From DAINPP01 sp963667315 (lineage in GTDB: Bacteria; Thermotogota; Thermotogae; MWEM01), in the NCBI GenBank assembly GCA_963667315.1, contig OY763325.1, positions 1,426,001-1,490,000 on the forward strand: DNA of 64,000 nucleotides, in the 5' to 3' direction. The number at the start of each line of letters is the position of its first letter. The first letter of the stretch is position 1. This document shows, piece after piece, positions 43,801 through 52,759 of this stretch. The notes beneath the pieces were generated by a model. That model was given only the letters and a program-made list of their open reading frames with translations, had not been told where the DNA came from and made no database searches. Made by a program: the position numbers and the translations under genes.

Positions 43801-46800
43801 ATTAGAAGAAGACTTTGAAAATCTTAATATAAACAAATTACTAACAGATATAAACGAAGTGGCAAAGATTCGTAGAAAAGCAGGATCAGATTCAAAAAGA
43901 TATTTGAGAAAAAGAGAAATTTTATTAAATAAGAAATTCAGTAATATTATTAAGTTTTCTGAATTACTCAATGACTATCTTTTACCAACCTATGAATCTG
44001 AAGAAAATATTTATCGTTATAATAATTTGTATTTTCTCTTCTTAAATGGCTTCAGTCGTTTTAAAGAAATAGACATCACTTACGGAATCAGATACGTCTA
44101 TCATCTTTACTTATATAATAATTCGGACTTTCTGGATGAAATAAAGTCATATATTACCCTTATTGTAGATAACACTGAGATTGACATTGCGAAATTCAAA
44201 CCCAAATTCCAAGAAAATATAGAATATCTGGAAAGATATCTTATTTCTCGTTTAACAGAAGAAAATAAATTTAGTTACGCTTATTATAAGGTTCTTTATT
44301 TACTCCATACAATTTACGGTGTTTCCTATGATGATCATAAATTCAAACAAACTTCTATAAAAATAAAGAAGTATCTGGATTTGTTTAATGATAATGACGA
44401 AGTAATTATTAATGATAAAGCATGGCTGTGTTTACAGGCAGCTGAGCATTATCTAAGATCACTAGACAACAAAAAAGTCACTGAAAGTATAAATTTATGT
44501 GAATTTTTTATAAGTAGGTTATACGATCTCAAAAAAGCACCTTTTCACTTAATAATGAGATTTTTTTATTTTAAGTGTCTTTTAGCAGATGATCAAAATA
44601 ATCAGAAGAAATATAGTGATTTAAGTATCAAATATGGTTATTTAGCAATACAAAAAAAAGAAAACAGAAATAATTATCAAGTATTCTGTAATTTTGGTCT
44701 TTCTTTTTTACAAAGATGTAATTTAATTTTACTAGGAGTTATTCAAGATAGTCTTCGAGATACAATCGCAAAAGCTAGGTATTATTCTGAAAAGGCCATA
44801 GAACTGAATAAGAATTTAGCCATTGCAAAAAACCAAATTGCAATGACATATTTATTTGAAATAACATCTACACTTTCAGATGAGAAAAAATATAATAAGA
44901 AAATTTTGGAGAAAGCATTTTTTTTTGTTAATGAAGCCTTGAAAGAAAACAGAGTTTTTTATGATGCATATATGCTTAGAGTTTTTGTTAATATACTCTT
45001 ATTAAGTGGTTTTGAAATAAAAAACAAAGAAGGAAAAATAACTACGATTATTAATGATATAGAAAACCTATCCCATATCGATGATAATTGTGTTCATAAG
45101 CGAATAGTACTAATTTTGTATTTTACGTTGTTTATACCTGATCTCATTGAAGTAAATAATTTTAAGGAAGCAAAAAAGGCTTTAAAGAAAGTAGAACAAC
45201 TTATATCATTGAACCAGTCATTACCAATACATCATATATGTCATCTTTACTATGATTACATCATAAATGGAAATGAACTAAAAGAAAACACAATACTCAG
45301 TTATTTCAATAAATTAGCAAATGAAAAATATCATGAAAGCAAATTTATTAATTTTGCTCTTAATTCATTTAATCTTATGTTTTTTGATATCGCAATAGAC
45401 ATTGCAACAATTTTCTCCAAAAGAAAGTTATTCAAAGATAGTCTATTTATATTAGATACATTAACTAAAATTAAGGGAAAATCAAATTTGCACGGGAAAT
45501 TTCATAATGCCCTTCTAGAAACTGACCTTGCAATACTTTTTACAAAGGAAAAAATAATAGAAGAAAAAATAGCAAATGAAAAACATATCAATAAAAAGTC
45601 TATAAAAATAAATACCGATTATCTAAATTTATGCGAAATAAATAGACTCCAAGCTGATATCTTTTTAATTTTAGGTTATTTCAATGATTCAATTACTAAA
45701 TATTTAGAAGCTCTTGGAAATTATAAACATTCCTTAGAAGAAAACCCTCAAGAAATCATGATAAATAAAACAATTGCGGAAATAAGTGAAAAAATAGGGG
45801 GAATTCTTAAAAAATTTGGGGACAACTCTATTTCGAATAGTTTTTATCGATTTTCATTAGTATACTATAATAAACTCCCGGACATCACTATAAATGAAAA
45901 TGAAATAATAACAAAAATGTTTCATGTTCTTTGTGATATTCATAGTATTAACCCAATGAAAATAAAAAATGGAATTGAGCTCATTAAAGAAGAAAAATCA
46001 ATAGACTCAAGAGTGATTGGTTTTACTGAACATCTTCATAGGAATATAGATACACTTGAAAAAGAATTTATAGAAATTATATCAGAAATAAAGAACTCAA
46101 ACGAAGTAATAATTTTACACTTAATAGGGATTTTCGGAGTTATTAAAGATGAAGAGTTGCTAAATTACAACTTACCTATTAATGAAAATATGAGTATTAT
46201 GAACACAATCGAAATTGTTTCTGTTAATTCAAACCAGAACACTAAAGTTAAAGGATATAGATTTAAAAACATTTCTTTACAGAGTGAATATCAAGATATT
46301 CTATATAATGAATTTGTACAAAGATTAGATAATTCAGAATCTATTGAAATAATTGAAAATTTGAAACAAATTCTATTAACTGAATTTAATGAAAATAGTA
46401 CTCCGATTTCTAGAAGTATTAAAATTATTAAATATCTTAGTTTATTTGAAGAAAATAAAAATATCTTAGAGAAATACATTATAGATTTTATTTCCTCAGG
46501 ATTTAAAAATTGGGAAAAATGGATTGAATTTGAAAATTTCAGAAATGCTATAGAAATAATGGTAAGTGAAATCATTCCCTTAATAGAATATGAGAATTTA
46601 TCTCATTCTTCCTTAGGAAAACTACATTATATTTACGGTAAAGTGCTTAATCATAGTAAAAGATTTGGAAAAGCTAAAAAATCATTTGAAAAGGCAGCTC
46701 TTTATCTAAAAAAACAAAATAGTGTCTTAAGTACAGAACAAAAACAAATTCTAACTGACTCATACCATGAACTGATTGATCATCATTTAACTTTCAGTGA

Positions 46801-47236
46801 AATTTTAATAAGCTTAAAAAAATACAATAAAGCTGAAGAACACTTCATCAATTCAATTGATTATGCAAAAAAGAACATCATTTTTAATTGCCATGATTTT
46901 AGTAGTTGTTTAATAATGGGAGATACATACAGAAAAATAGGATTATATTACTCATACCCAAAAAATATTGAATATCTAAAAAAGGCTGAAGAGGTTTACA
47001 CTAAAGCCTTAAAGATAGAAGAAAATGAAGCTATATGCTTAAAACTTGGTGCTTTATTTGAGAGAAAAGGTGATATTTTTCATGAGAAAAATAATCTTAT
47101 AACTGCTACAAAGTGCTATTTGGAGGCGAAAAAATTTATCTCCAAATCATTAATAATGAATGATGGTAATCGCGATTATATTGAAGCTATTTCAAATTTA
47201 GATAAGATGTTAGAAAAAATATCAAACCGTGTTTGA
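40874..47236 (+). CDS. Giant STAND-type ATPase 1: HEPN-like - beta-sandwich - P-loop ATPase - TPR-like array (2120 aa)
   Basis: Residues 1-200 are helical with the HEPN-like motif R136-N-L-E-A-H141. Residues about 200-510 are beta-rich; the second part (about 398-505) resembles an Ig-like sandwich (V-R-N-T-G-N) and ends in I-R-S-E-H-x-x-Y-x-L-G. A linker motif F-Y-N-R (about 522) leads to the ATPase: Walker A G554-E-A-G-Q-G-K-S561, Walker B Q-I-D654-N-A-H657, and Y-S-R700-T as a candidate arginine sensor. A winged-helix-like segment (about 880-960) ends F-R-H-Q-L-F-K-D-A-W. The rest is helical repeats, interrupted near 1745-1818 by what looks like a second copy of the winged-helix segment. 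The predicted role is a signal-sensing switch with a ribonuclease effector (inference). GAGGAGG precedes the ATG. Confidence 0.82.
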   Translation: MNESRVYIEAIFKEEIERYEILVNTKEGTKERKRAIESYLKCVSATYEYILHFKSNLMCAILCYYKNEDKNFDKDEFIRSFIKNKQETVKKGNFLKQLEQNDFFNNVELKNIKEILEGVEKEIRDKGRLTVIRKLRNLEAHSQLNIDMNDLKMIFNTENKISEIEILTIPHKSLEHIRSAILTMENEKDNIGIHILSKIFSKDEFVYYDDRQETIKIHNTWLFIKETRENTLKRDIYSFREIDPKNTTMSDSEIIYTNVLNKKRINDRKKYSGILNAIIKFDKISPFNFKRDNLYIIGEDKTLGFNIYMNDTLIKGIKNEYDLMCKLLNNESNQTQLLIFPLKKMSYQTIQVQLKELFNNHLKGKYRIDFLLRKKTEKGKVETITNRTAIFYIEKKNEGNIELDKPEHLGKGVQNETYLINLHVRNTGNVQKKIKVNFEIADIEHFKLEKISLKTKNQKKELDNDYLLEAYEEVCFQIEILPIRSEHSSYKLGEIKFFEGTSCIKTIPLDEIYIEKKYDPVEFYNRVVVVEEMEKFYKEDPENLSGIKTYWVKGEAGQGKSRLAKEIEKKAEENDCFCLTVDIEEESDLYAAIIKTINRKIDKHYPDSIRKFNIQLNEEYKPGIKKERIRNIFAIINEFRIHPNTPNKLILQIDNAHLLDAITLEIISEELSKQIEFSKDQLEVDQKNYLDKFSLVTYSRTLDGLGGIYNLEREEKISKSLNRRNDLKYLIDQRKLNEDRMKNIFGKISLENSNIFELKKITVDDDLENRDFDSEVDMIDDIIHEIFYPSHFNQEEEKILRDELSKKSETNTLILQLLLRELDQKRNLIFWNNEEKAWEVNWKEVYQNFKSTDSEDISKEGILKKVLTDLYPEEGLRERLISDSINEFKGTDSEIIMNLIGILDGVDEEELKKQGLNIDKCLDLKMIIKEESESVGEMKFQRKFRFRHQLFKDAWNNYYENELKPMMEKWNELREELEEDFENLNINKLLTDINEVAKIRRKAGSDSKRYLRKREILLNKKFSNIIKFSELLNDYLLPTYESEENIYRYNNLYFLFLNGFSRFKEIDITYGIRYVYHLYLYNNSDFLDEIKSYITLIVDNTEIDIAKFKPKFQENIEYLERYLISRLTEENKFSYAYYKVLYLLHTIYGVSYDDHKFKQTSIKIKKYLDLFNDNDEVIINDKAWLCLQAAEHYLRSLDNKKVTESINLCEFFISRLYDLKKAPFHLIMRFFYFKCLLADDQNNQKKYSDLSIKYGYLAIQKKENRNNYQVFCNFGLSFLQRCNLILLGVIQDSLRDTIAKARYYSEKAIELNKNLAIAKNQIAMTYLFEITSTLSDEKKYNKKILEKAFFFVNEALKENRVFYDAYMLRVFVNILLLSGFEIKNKEGKITTIINDIENLSHIDDNCVHKRIVLILYFTLFIPDLIEVNNFKEAKKALKKVEQLISLNQSLPIHHICHLYYDYIINGNELKENTILSYFNKLANEKYHESKFINFALNSFNLMFFDIAIDIATIFSKRKLFKDSLFILDTLTKIKGKSNLHGKFHNALLETDLAILFTKEKIIEEKIANEKHINKKSIKINTDYLNLCEINRLQADIFLILGYFNDSITKYLEALGNYKHSLEENPQEIMINKTIAEISEKIGGILKKFGDNSISNSFYRFSLVYYNKLPDITINENEIITKMFHVLCDIHSINPMKIKNGIELIKEEKSIDSRVIGFTEHLHRNIDTLEKEFIEIISEIKNSNEVIILHLIGIFGVIKDEELLNYNLPINENMSIMNTIEIVSVNSNQNTKVKGYRFKNISLQSEYQDILYNEFVQRLDNSESIEIIENLKQILLTEFNENSTPISRSIKIIKYLSLFEENKNILEKYIIDFISSGFKNWEKWIEFENFRNAIEIMVSEIIPLIEYENLSHSSLGKLHYIYGKVLNHSKRFGKAKKSFEKAALYLKKQNSVLSTEQKQILTDSYHELIDHHLTFSEILISLKKYNKAEEHFINSIDYAKKNIIFNCHDFSSCLIMGDTYRKIGLYYSYPKNIEYLKKAEEVYTKALKIEENEAICLKLGALFERKGDIFHEKNNLITATKCYLEAKKFISKSLIMNDGNRDYIEAISNLDKMLEKISNRV

Positions 47237-47254
47237 GAAAGAGGAGGAACTCAG

Positions 47255-50200
47255 ATGCAACAGGGAAAAAGGATCCTATACAACATCTTCAGAGAAGTGG
47301 AAGAACGCTATCAAAAGATAGAAAAGCTATCAGATTTCAACTCGTCTAAATCCAAAAAGACAATCGAAGACTATCTGAATGCAGCTGCAAAGACATCTGA
47401 ATTCCTCCTGCATTTCATAGCCACTTTTGAAGCCTCAATCATAACAAAATTCAATCAGAATAACGACACATTCGATGACAGTAAGTTTATCAAATACTTC
47501 ATCAATCGAAAACATCAAATCCTGAACAATCGAAGATTTATGGTTAATTTAGAAAATTTCTATCTCACACTGGTTCAGGATTCCGGGAAAGAAAAAGAAA
47601 TCCTTGAAAGATTCAGAGAAAAAATGAATAAGGGAGGAAAACTAACCAGAATAAGAGGATTGAGAAATATACAGGCTCATGGCCCTTTGAACATTTGTAT
47701 GAATGACATAAGAGAATCTTTCGGTATTCATTCAGCAGAAAACAGAAGTCAGGAAGAACTCCTCAGAATAACCTACAACACCCTTATAGGTGTGAAAAAA
47801 GATATAACAGATCTCTGTGAAGAAAAACAACTGGACATTCTTGAATGGGCTAGCTTCACAGGATACGTTCCGGGAAACAATGAATTGAGAACAAACAAAA
47901 ACAGAACAATGATTCTTGACCCTGAAGATGAAATGCTATACATCTACAAAGATTTATACATTGAACAAAAGAATAATAAAAAAGAGATCAAACTCAGATA
48001 TGACAGTGTACTTGATCCACTCATCATAGAAGATACTCAAGGTTTTAAAGCATTAAAAGATGCCTATATGTATATTGAAGAAGATAATCAAAAACAAAAT
48101 ACTAAAGGATTATACCTAAAAGGGGAAGAAAGAATTTACAAGACAGACATTTACCTGAACAATCTTCAGAAAAAACACCTTCTACAGTTAACGATTTATA
48201 CCGCTGGAGAACAGAGAAAAACAGAATCATATCCATTAAAACAGGAAGAATTTCAGGAAATAGCATTAGATTTAAAAATCCTCACAGATGAATTGAATGA
48301 AGGAGAACATGACCTTCATCTGTATATCGTTGAACAGAATAAACCGGAAGAAAAAATCACTTCTGAGAACAAAAAGTTTCAGATAGAAGAAAGAAAAGAA
48401 GGAACGATAGAAGTGGGAATCCCTTTTGCTCTCGGGAGTGAATCGGAAGAGACACATTCAAAAGCCGTTCAGAACAAACTATATGAAATCACCCTTCCAC
48501 TTGAAAACATGGGAAACATCCCCAGAAAAGTAAAAATTACAATGGCAATAAAAGACAAGGATCATTTTACCTTGCATAGAACATACGAAGAATACCCGGA
48601 AGAAAAAACACAAGAAAAAGAAGTCCGCCTCAAAGGATATGAAAAAAAGGAAATCACCATAGAACTGCTACCAACAAGAAGTGAACATGAGAAATACAAT
48701 ATCGGAAAAATCATCGTTGAAGACCTTGAGAACGGAAAAAGAGAAGAAAGAGAACTGGGAAGTGTTGAAATCATAAAAATATACGAACCGGTAAATTTCT
48801 ACAACAGAACGGTTTTACTGACAGAAATGGAAGAATATTACAAAGAAGATCAAAAAGTAGAAAAGCCGGATATAAACAGAATATGGATACGAGGAGAAGC
48901 GGGACAGGGAAAGAGCAGACTCAGTCAGGAGATTGCGGAAAGGGCAAAAAAAGAAAACTGCACCTGTATATCCATAACAAAAACTGAAGAATCAGCCATA
49001 TACGAAGAAACCAGAATGGCACTAAACAAACAAATTCAACAATACCATAAAAACAGTACCCTGGAATTCCATAAAAAAGAATCCCCTAGAGACGAATTTG
49101 GAAAACCAAAGCCCATCAACTGGGCACAGGAAATCTTTACGATGCTGGATCAATACGAAGCGGATATTCATACACAAAATACAATCATCTACCAGATAGA
49201 TGATATTCATTTACTCAATGAAGAATTTCTGAAGAAGATAAACGAAGAAATAGAGATGAGGAACAGATTCAACAAAGAAACAAGAAAACAAATTCGAATG
49301 TCAGTTGTACTGTATTCCAGAACGGCTGCAGGCTTGGGACATAATGTTGATGAAACAAAAGAAAAAGAAATGCAGGCAATATTAAGAGACTGGGAAGTAA
49401 AAGTGCTGAAAAAGATAAATCCTGAAGATATAGAAAAAATCGATATCGCCAATGAGGAAGATATGATAAAAGATATCATGCTTGAAATCTTCGGACCAAA
49501 TGGGTTTAAGCTTGAAGAAACAAATTGTCTGAAAAAAATCATCAGTAAAAAGAGTGAAGCAAATCCGCTGATCGTTCAATTACTTCTGGAAGAATTGGAA
49601 AGAAATGCAAAATTGATTAAATGGGATCAGGAAAATGGACACTGGGAGATCAATTGGGAGAAGATAAATATTGATGAATCTCTTTCTTATGAGATAGAAG
49701 AGGAATTTCAGAGCTTAAGGTTGAGGGCATTTGAGCAAAGGATAAATGAGTTATATCCAACGGAAAAACTGGAAGAGAGATTGCTTCTTGAGAAACTGGA
49801 TCAGTTCAAAGGAACAGATGCTGAGATGATTATGCATCTTGTTGGGATGCTTGAAGGGGTTTCAAAAGATGAGTTTCAAAAACAAGAATTAATTGTGGAA
49901 AATAATCTGGAAATAATGAAAATTCTGAAAGAAAATAGAATTAGCAATAAGTTTCAAAAAAAAGATTATGTCTATTACACATTTAAACATCATTTATATC
50001 AAGACTACTGGGAAAGATATTTTGGAGAAGAAGTCAAGTCACTTTTTACTATTTGGAAAAAGATGACCTCCAAACTAACACAAGAATTTAATCAAAAAGA
50101 GTTTGAGGAGTGGATAAAAGAAACAGAAAATTTCGTGCATCTTTCCAATCACCTTGAAACGAGAGTGGATAAAAAAATTTACAGCAAGAAAAAAGAAGAA

Positions 50201-52600
50201 TATAGTAAAAGAGAATTTGTAAATAATGAGAAATACATTGATATACTTGAAGATGATTTCTATAAAATTTTCACTAAAAAAGAAGATTTTTATCATTGTT
50301 TAGAATTCCGGAGGATATTTCTTAATGCACTAAAAAGAAAATATGAAATGTTATCTTCTCTTTTTATTAGATATTCAAATTATATTCTTCAGTTTGAACA
50401 TTCTTTTTTTGATGAAATACACGATTACTATGAACATTATACTGATCGATTTGATTCAGAATCAAATGATTTAAAATTCAAACCTTTTTTCAGGAAAGAA
50501 ATAAAGTATTTAATAGATAAAATTTTACCTGAAATTGATCAATATAAAGAAACACCTTTAATAAACGCTTCAGTTTACAAAACATATTCAGAATTACTTA
50601 TAGCAGAAGGAAACTATGCAGAAGGAAAGATAATGATTAATAAAGCTGTCAGTTTGATTAATAAAAAACATCTTGAAAAAACAGAAGGGCTTCATTTACA
50701 TCAGAAAAAGGCAGATACTTTACAAATTTTAGGGGATATATGTATTGCAACTGGTCAGATGAATGAAGCGTCCAATGTATTTACCGAATGTATTCAAAAT
50801 TATGATAAGCAAATTGAGAGTGGAGCGTATAGTTACCCTTGCTTAGTAAATAAGGGGATAGCTCTATCTTGGAAAAGCCATCTATCTATAGATGTTGGAG
50901 ATTATAATAAAGCTTTTGATTTGCTAAATCAGGTAATAGAATCATTTGAAGCAGCAATCCAAATAAATGCCAATGACAATTTACTATATTCAAATCTTGG
51001 AGCTGCTTTATATAGTAAAAGCATAATATTGATCAATAAAGGCAAGTATAACGCTTCTTTGGTTTGTCTGAGTGAAGCAGAGAATTATTATAAAGTTGCG
51101 ATAAATATAAATCCAAGTCATTCGATTTCTTATTTAAATTATGCGTTATGTTTGACTTCAAAAGGTCTGATAAAGTACGATAAAGGTGAATACGATTCAG
51201 CATTGACAGACTATAAAATAGCAAAAAAATTATTTGATTTAGCAATAGAGATTAATCCGTTTGATTCGGTTTATTATGTGAAAAATGCCTATTTATTATC
51301 AAATATTGGAAAAACATACTCAAGTTCAGGGAATTTTACTCAAGCATATAAAGCATATAATGAAGCACTTTCAACTCTAAGTAAAGCTCTAAAAATTAAC
51401 CCGTATAATCCATCTATATATTCGACAAATGGAATGATTTTAATACTTAAAGCAGAAAATTATTTAAGACAAGAGGACAGAAGAAAGTCTTTAGATACAT
51501 ATATTGAAGCTTTAAATTCTTATAACACAGCAATAAAATTAAATTCAAGTGGATCAGAATTATATAATCAAATGGGGAATATATTACAGAAAACCGCTGA
51601 AATATACACGTATTCAAACTCAACAATTGATATCATAGATATATACGATCAAGCCCTCTGTTATTATGAATCAGCAATTAAGTATAATCCAAATAATTCA
51701 GATTATTACGCAAATACAGGAAATGCGTTGCAAAAATTGAGTAGAATAATGCTGGGAAAAAACAGGTCTCAAGAAACACTAGCTTTTGCTGAAAAAGCAT
51801 TAGAATTCTATAGAAAATCTGTAGATTTAAATCCAGCTATGGTAATAAGCTATTCTGGAATAGCTTCTGCGTTGTTTCTTAAGGCGGAGGCATTTATCTT
51901 ACTTAAACAGTATCAAGAAGCAATACTTTCTTTTGAAAAAGGTGAATTTGCTTATGAAAAAGTTTTTAGTCTCAATCCGAATTATGCGAACGCTTATTAT
52001 AATCAAGCAACTTTATTTCAAAAAAAAGGAGAGCTTTTACGACGTTTAGAACAGAAAAGTTCTGCTGTCATATCATTCGATAGGGCAATTATCTCACTTA
52101 ACAAAGCCATAAAAATAAACAATAGCATTTCACTTTACTTTCTCGCTAAAGGGGTAACGATATTTGAAAAAGAGATGCTTTTACTACAACTTGATAATGA
52201 CTTAAAACTTAACGATCTCCAAGCTTCTCAAAACTCTTTTTTAACAGCAATAGAAATGAACTCAGTTGAAGTATATTCTTCATTCTGTATGAAAACTCTC
52301 TTTGATACAGTCATAAAATACATAGACGATAGTATTGACCATGATAAATTCGAGAATTTGATTTTGTTTTATGAGGAATCAATAAAGAAATATCCAAAAA
52401 ATTATTACTCATATATTTGTTTAGGTTTATTAATCATTAAATTTGCAGACATAAATGAAAAAACTGGAAAACTTAAAAAAGCTAAAATTCTTTCAAAAAA
52501 AGCGTTAAGAACCTTTCGGCTTGCGAGCAAAGGATTTCAAAACAATATTTTATTGTCAGAATTTATAGAAATTGCAGAAAATTTGTTAGAGGAAAAATAA
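47255..52600 (+). CDS. Giant STAND-type ATPase 2: HEPN-like - beta-sandwich - P-loop ATPase - 48-residue repeats (1781 aa)
   Basis: Paralogue of the preceding gene, starting 18 bases after it with AGAGGAGG. The HEPN-like motif is R137-N-I-Q-A-H142. Beta-rich domains span about 270-510 (T-R-S-E-H-x-x-Y-x-I-G). The ATPase has Walker A G547-E-A-G-Q-G-K-S554, Walker B Q-I-D649-D-I-H652, and Y-S-R-T-A-A-G-L-G. The winged-helix-like module includes L-V-G-M-L-E-G-V and F-K-H-H-L-Y-Q-D-Y-W near 910. Residues 1237-1620 contain eight consecutive TPR-like units of exactly 48 residues, each beginning (I/L/Y)-N-P-like. Base composition drops in the repeat half relative to the first half. Likely a sensor (repeats) coupled to a nucleotide switch and an RNase-type effector. 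Confidence 0.82.
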   Translation: MQQGKRILYNIFREVEERYQKIEKLSDFNSSKSKKTIEDYLNAAAKTSEFLLHFIATFEASIITKFNQNNDTFDDSKFIKYFINRKHQILNNRRFMVNLENFYLTLVQDSGKEKEILERFREKMNKGGKLTRIRGLRNIQAHGPLNICMNDIRESFGIHSAENRSQEELLRITYNTLIGVKKDITDLCEEKQLDILEWASFTGYVPGNNELRTNKNRTMILDPEDEMLYIYKDLYIEQKNNKKEIKLRYDSVLDPLIIEDTQGFKALKDAYMYIEEDNQKQNTKGLYLKGEERIYKTDIYLNNLQKKHLLQLTIYTAGEQRKTESYPLKQEEFQEIALDLKILTDELNEGEHDLHLYIVEQNKPEEKITSENKKFQIEERKEGTIEVGIPFALGSESEETHSKAVQNKLYEITLPLENMGNIPRKVKITMAIKDKDHFTLHRTYEEYPEEKTQEKEVRLKGYEKKEITIELLPTRSEHEKYNIGKIIVEDLENGKREERELGSVEIIKIYEPVNFYNRTVLLTEMEEYYKEDQKVEKPDINRIWIRGEAGQGKSRLSQEIAERAKKENCTCISITKTEESAIYEETRMALNKQIQQYHKNSTLEFHKKESPRDEFGKPKPINWAQEIFTMLDQYEADIHTQNTIIYQIDDIHLLNEEFLKKINEEIEMRNRFNKETRKQIRMSVVLYSRTAAGLGHNVDETKEKEMQAILRDWEVKVLKKINPEDIEKIDIANEEDMIKDIMLEIFGPNGFKLEETNCLKKIISKKSEANPLIVQLLLEELERNAKLIKWDQENGHWEINWEKINIDESLSYEIEEEFQSLRLRAFEQRINELYPTEKLEERLLLEKLDQFKGTDAEMIMHLVGMLEGVSKDEFQKQELIVENNLEIMKILKENRISNKFQKKDYVYYTFKHHLYQDYWERYFGEEVKSLFTIWKKMTSKLTQEFNQKEFEEWIKETENFVHLSNHLETRVDKKIYSKKKEEYSKREFVNNEKYIDILEDDFYKIFTKKEDFYHCLEFRRIFLNALKRKYEMLSSLFIRYSNYILQFEHSFFDEIHDYYEHYTDRFDSESNDLKFKPFFRKEIKYLIDKILPEIDQYKETPLINASVYKTYSELLIAEGNYAEGKIMINKAVSLINKKHLEKTEGLHLHQKKADTLQILGDICIATGQMNEASNVFTECIQNYDKQIESGAYSYPCLVNKGIALSWKSHLSIDVGDYNKAFDLLNQVIESFEAAIQINANDNLLYSNLGAALYSKSIILINKGKYNASLVCLSEAENYYKVAININPSHSISYLNYALCLTSKGLIKYDKGEYDSALTDYKIAKKLFDLAIEINPFDSVYYVKNAYLLSNIGKTYSSSGNFTQAYKAYNEALSTLSKALKINPYNPSIYSTNGMILILKAENYLRQEDRRKSLDTYIEALNSYNTAIKLNSSGSELYNQMGNILQKTAEIYTYSNSTIDIIDIYDQALCYYESAIKYNPNNSDYYANTGNALQKLSRIMLGKNRSQETLAFAEKALEFYRKSVDLNPAMVISYSGIASALFLKAEAFILLKQYQEAILSFEKGEFAYEKVFSLNPNYANAYYNQATLFQKKGELLRRLEQKSSAVISFDRAIISLNKAIKINNSISLYFLAKGVTIFEKEMLLLQLDNDLKLNDLQASQNSFLTAIEMNSVEVYSSFCMKTLFDTVIKYIDDSIDHDKFENLILFYEESIKKYPKNYYSYICLGLLIIKFADINEKTGKLKKAKILSKKALRTFRLASKGFQNNILLSEFIEIAENLLEEK
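50963..52114 (+). repeat. Eight tandem 144-base coding units (48-residue TPR-like repeats)
   Basis: Within giant ATPase 2, each unit encodes 48 residues with the pattern (I/L/Y)-N-(P)-x5-Y, then helix A (x-N-x-G-x-A-L-x-x-K-A), a G-x-Y/F-like turn, and a long helix B ending Y-x-x-A-I-x. The spacing is exact over eight units. The DNA copies are well diverged, so this is not a recent expansion. A ninth degenerate unit follows and possibly one precedes. Ordinary TPRs are 34 residues. Confidence 0.85.
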
Positions 52601-52759
52601 GCATCCTATTTTACTGGGGCTGATTCCATGCAAAAAATAATGAGAGCGTTTATGGGACTGCGGCGTATACTAATTTGAGAGAACAAACTATCAGCTATAA
52701 AGACTAAACTGTGTTTGTGGACAAAAAGAAAACTGATGAAAAAGGAGTGAAGCTCAGTA

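Noticed and set aside
50963..52114. Possible CRISPR or satellite array because of the regular 144-base period
   Set aside because: The repeats are coding, diverged at DNA level and have no constant direct repeat with unique spacers.
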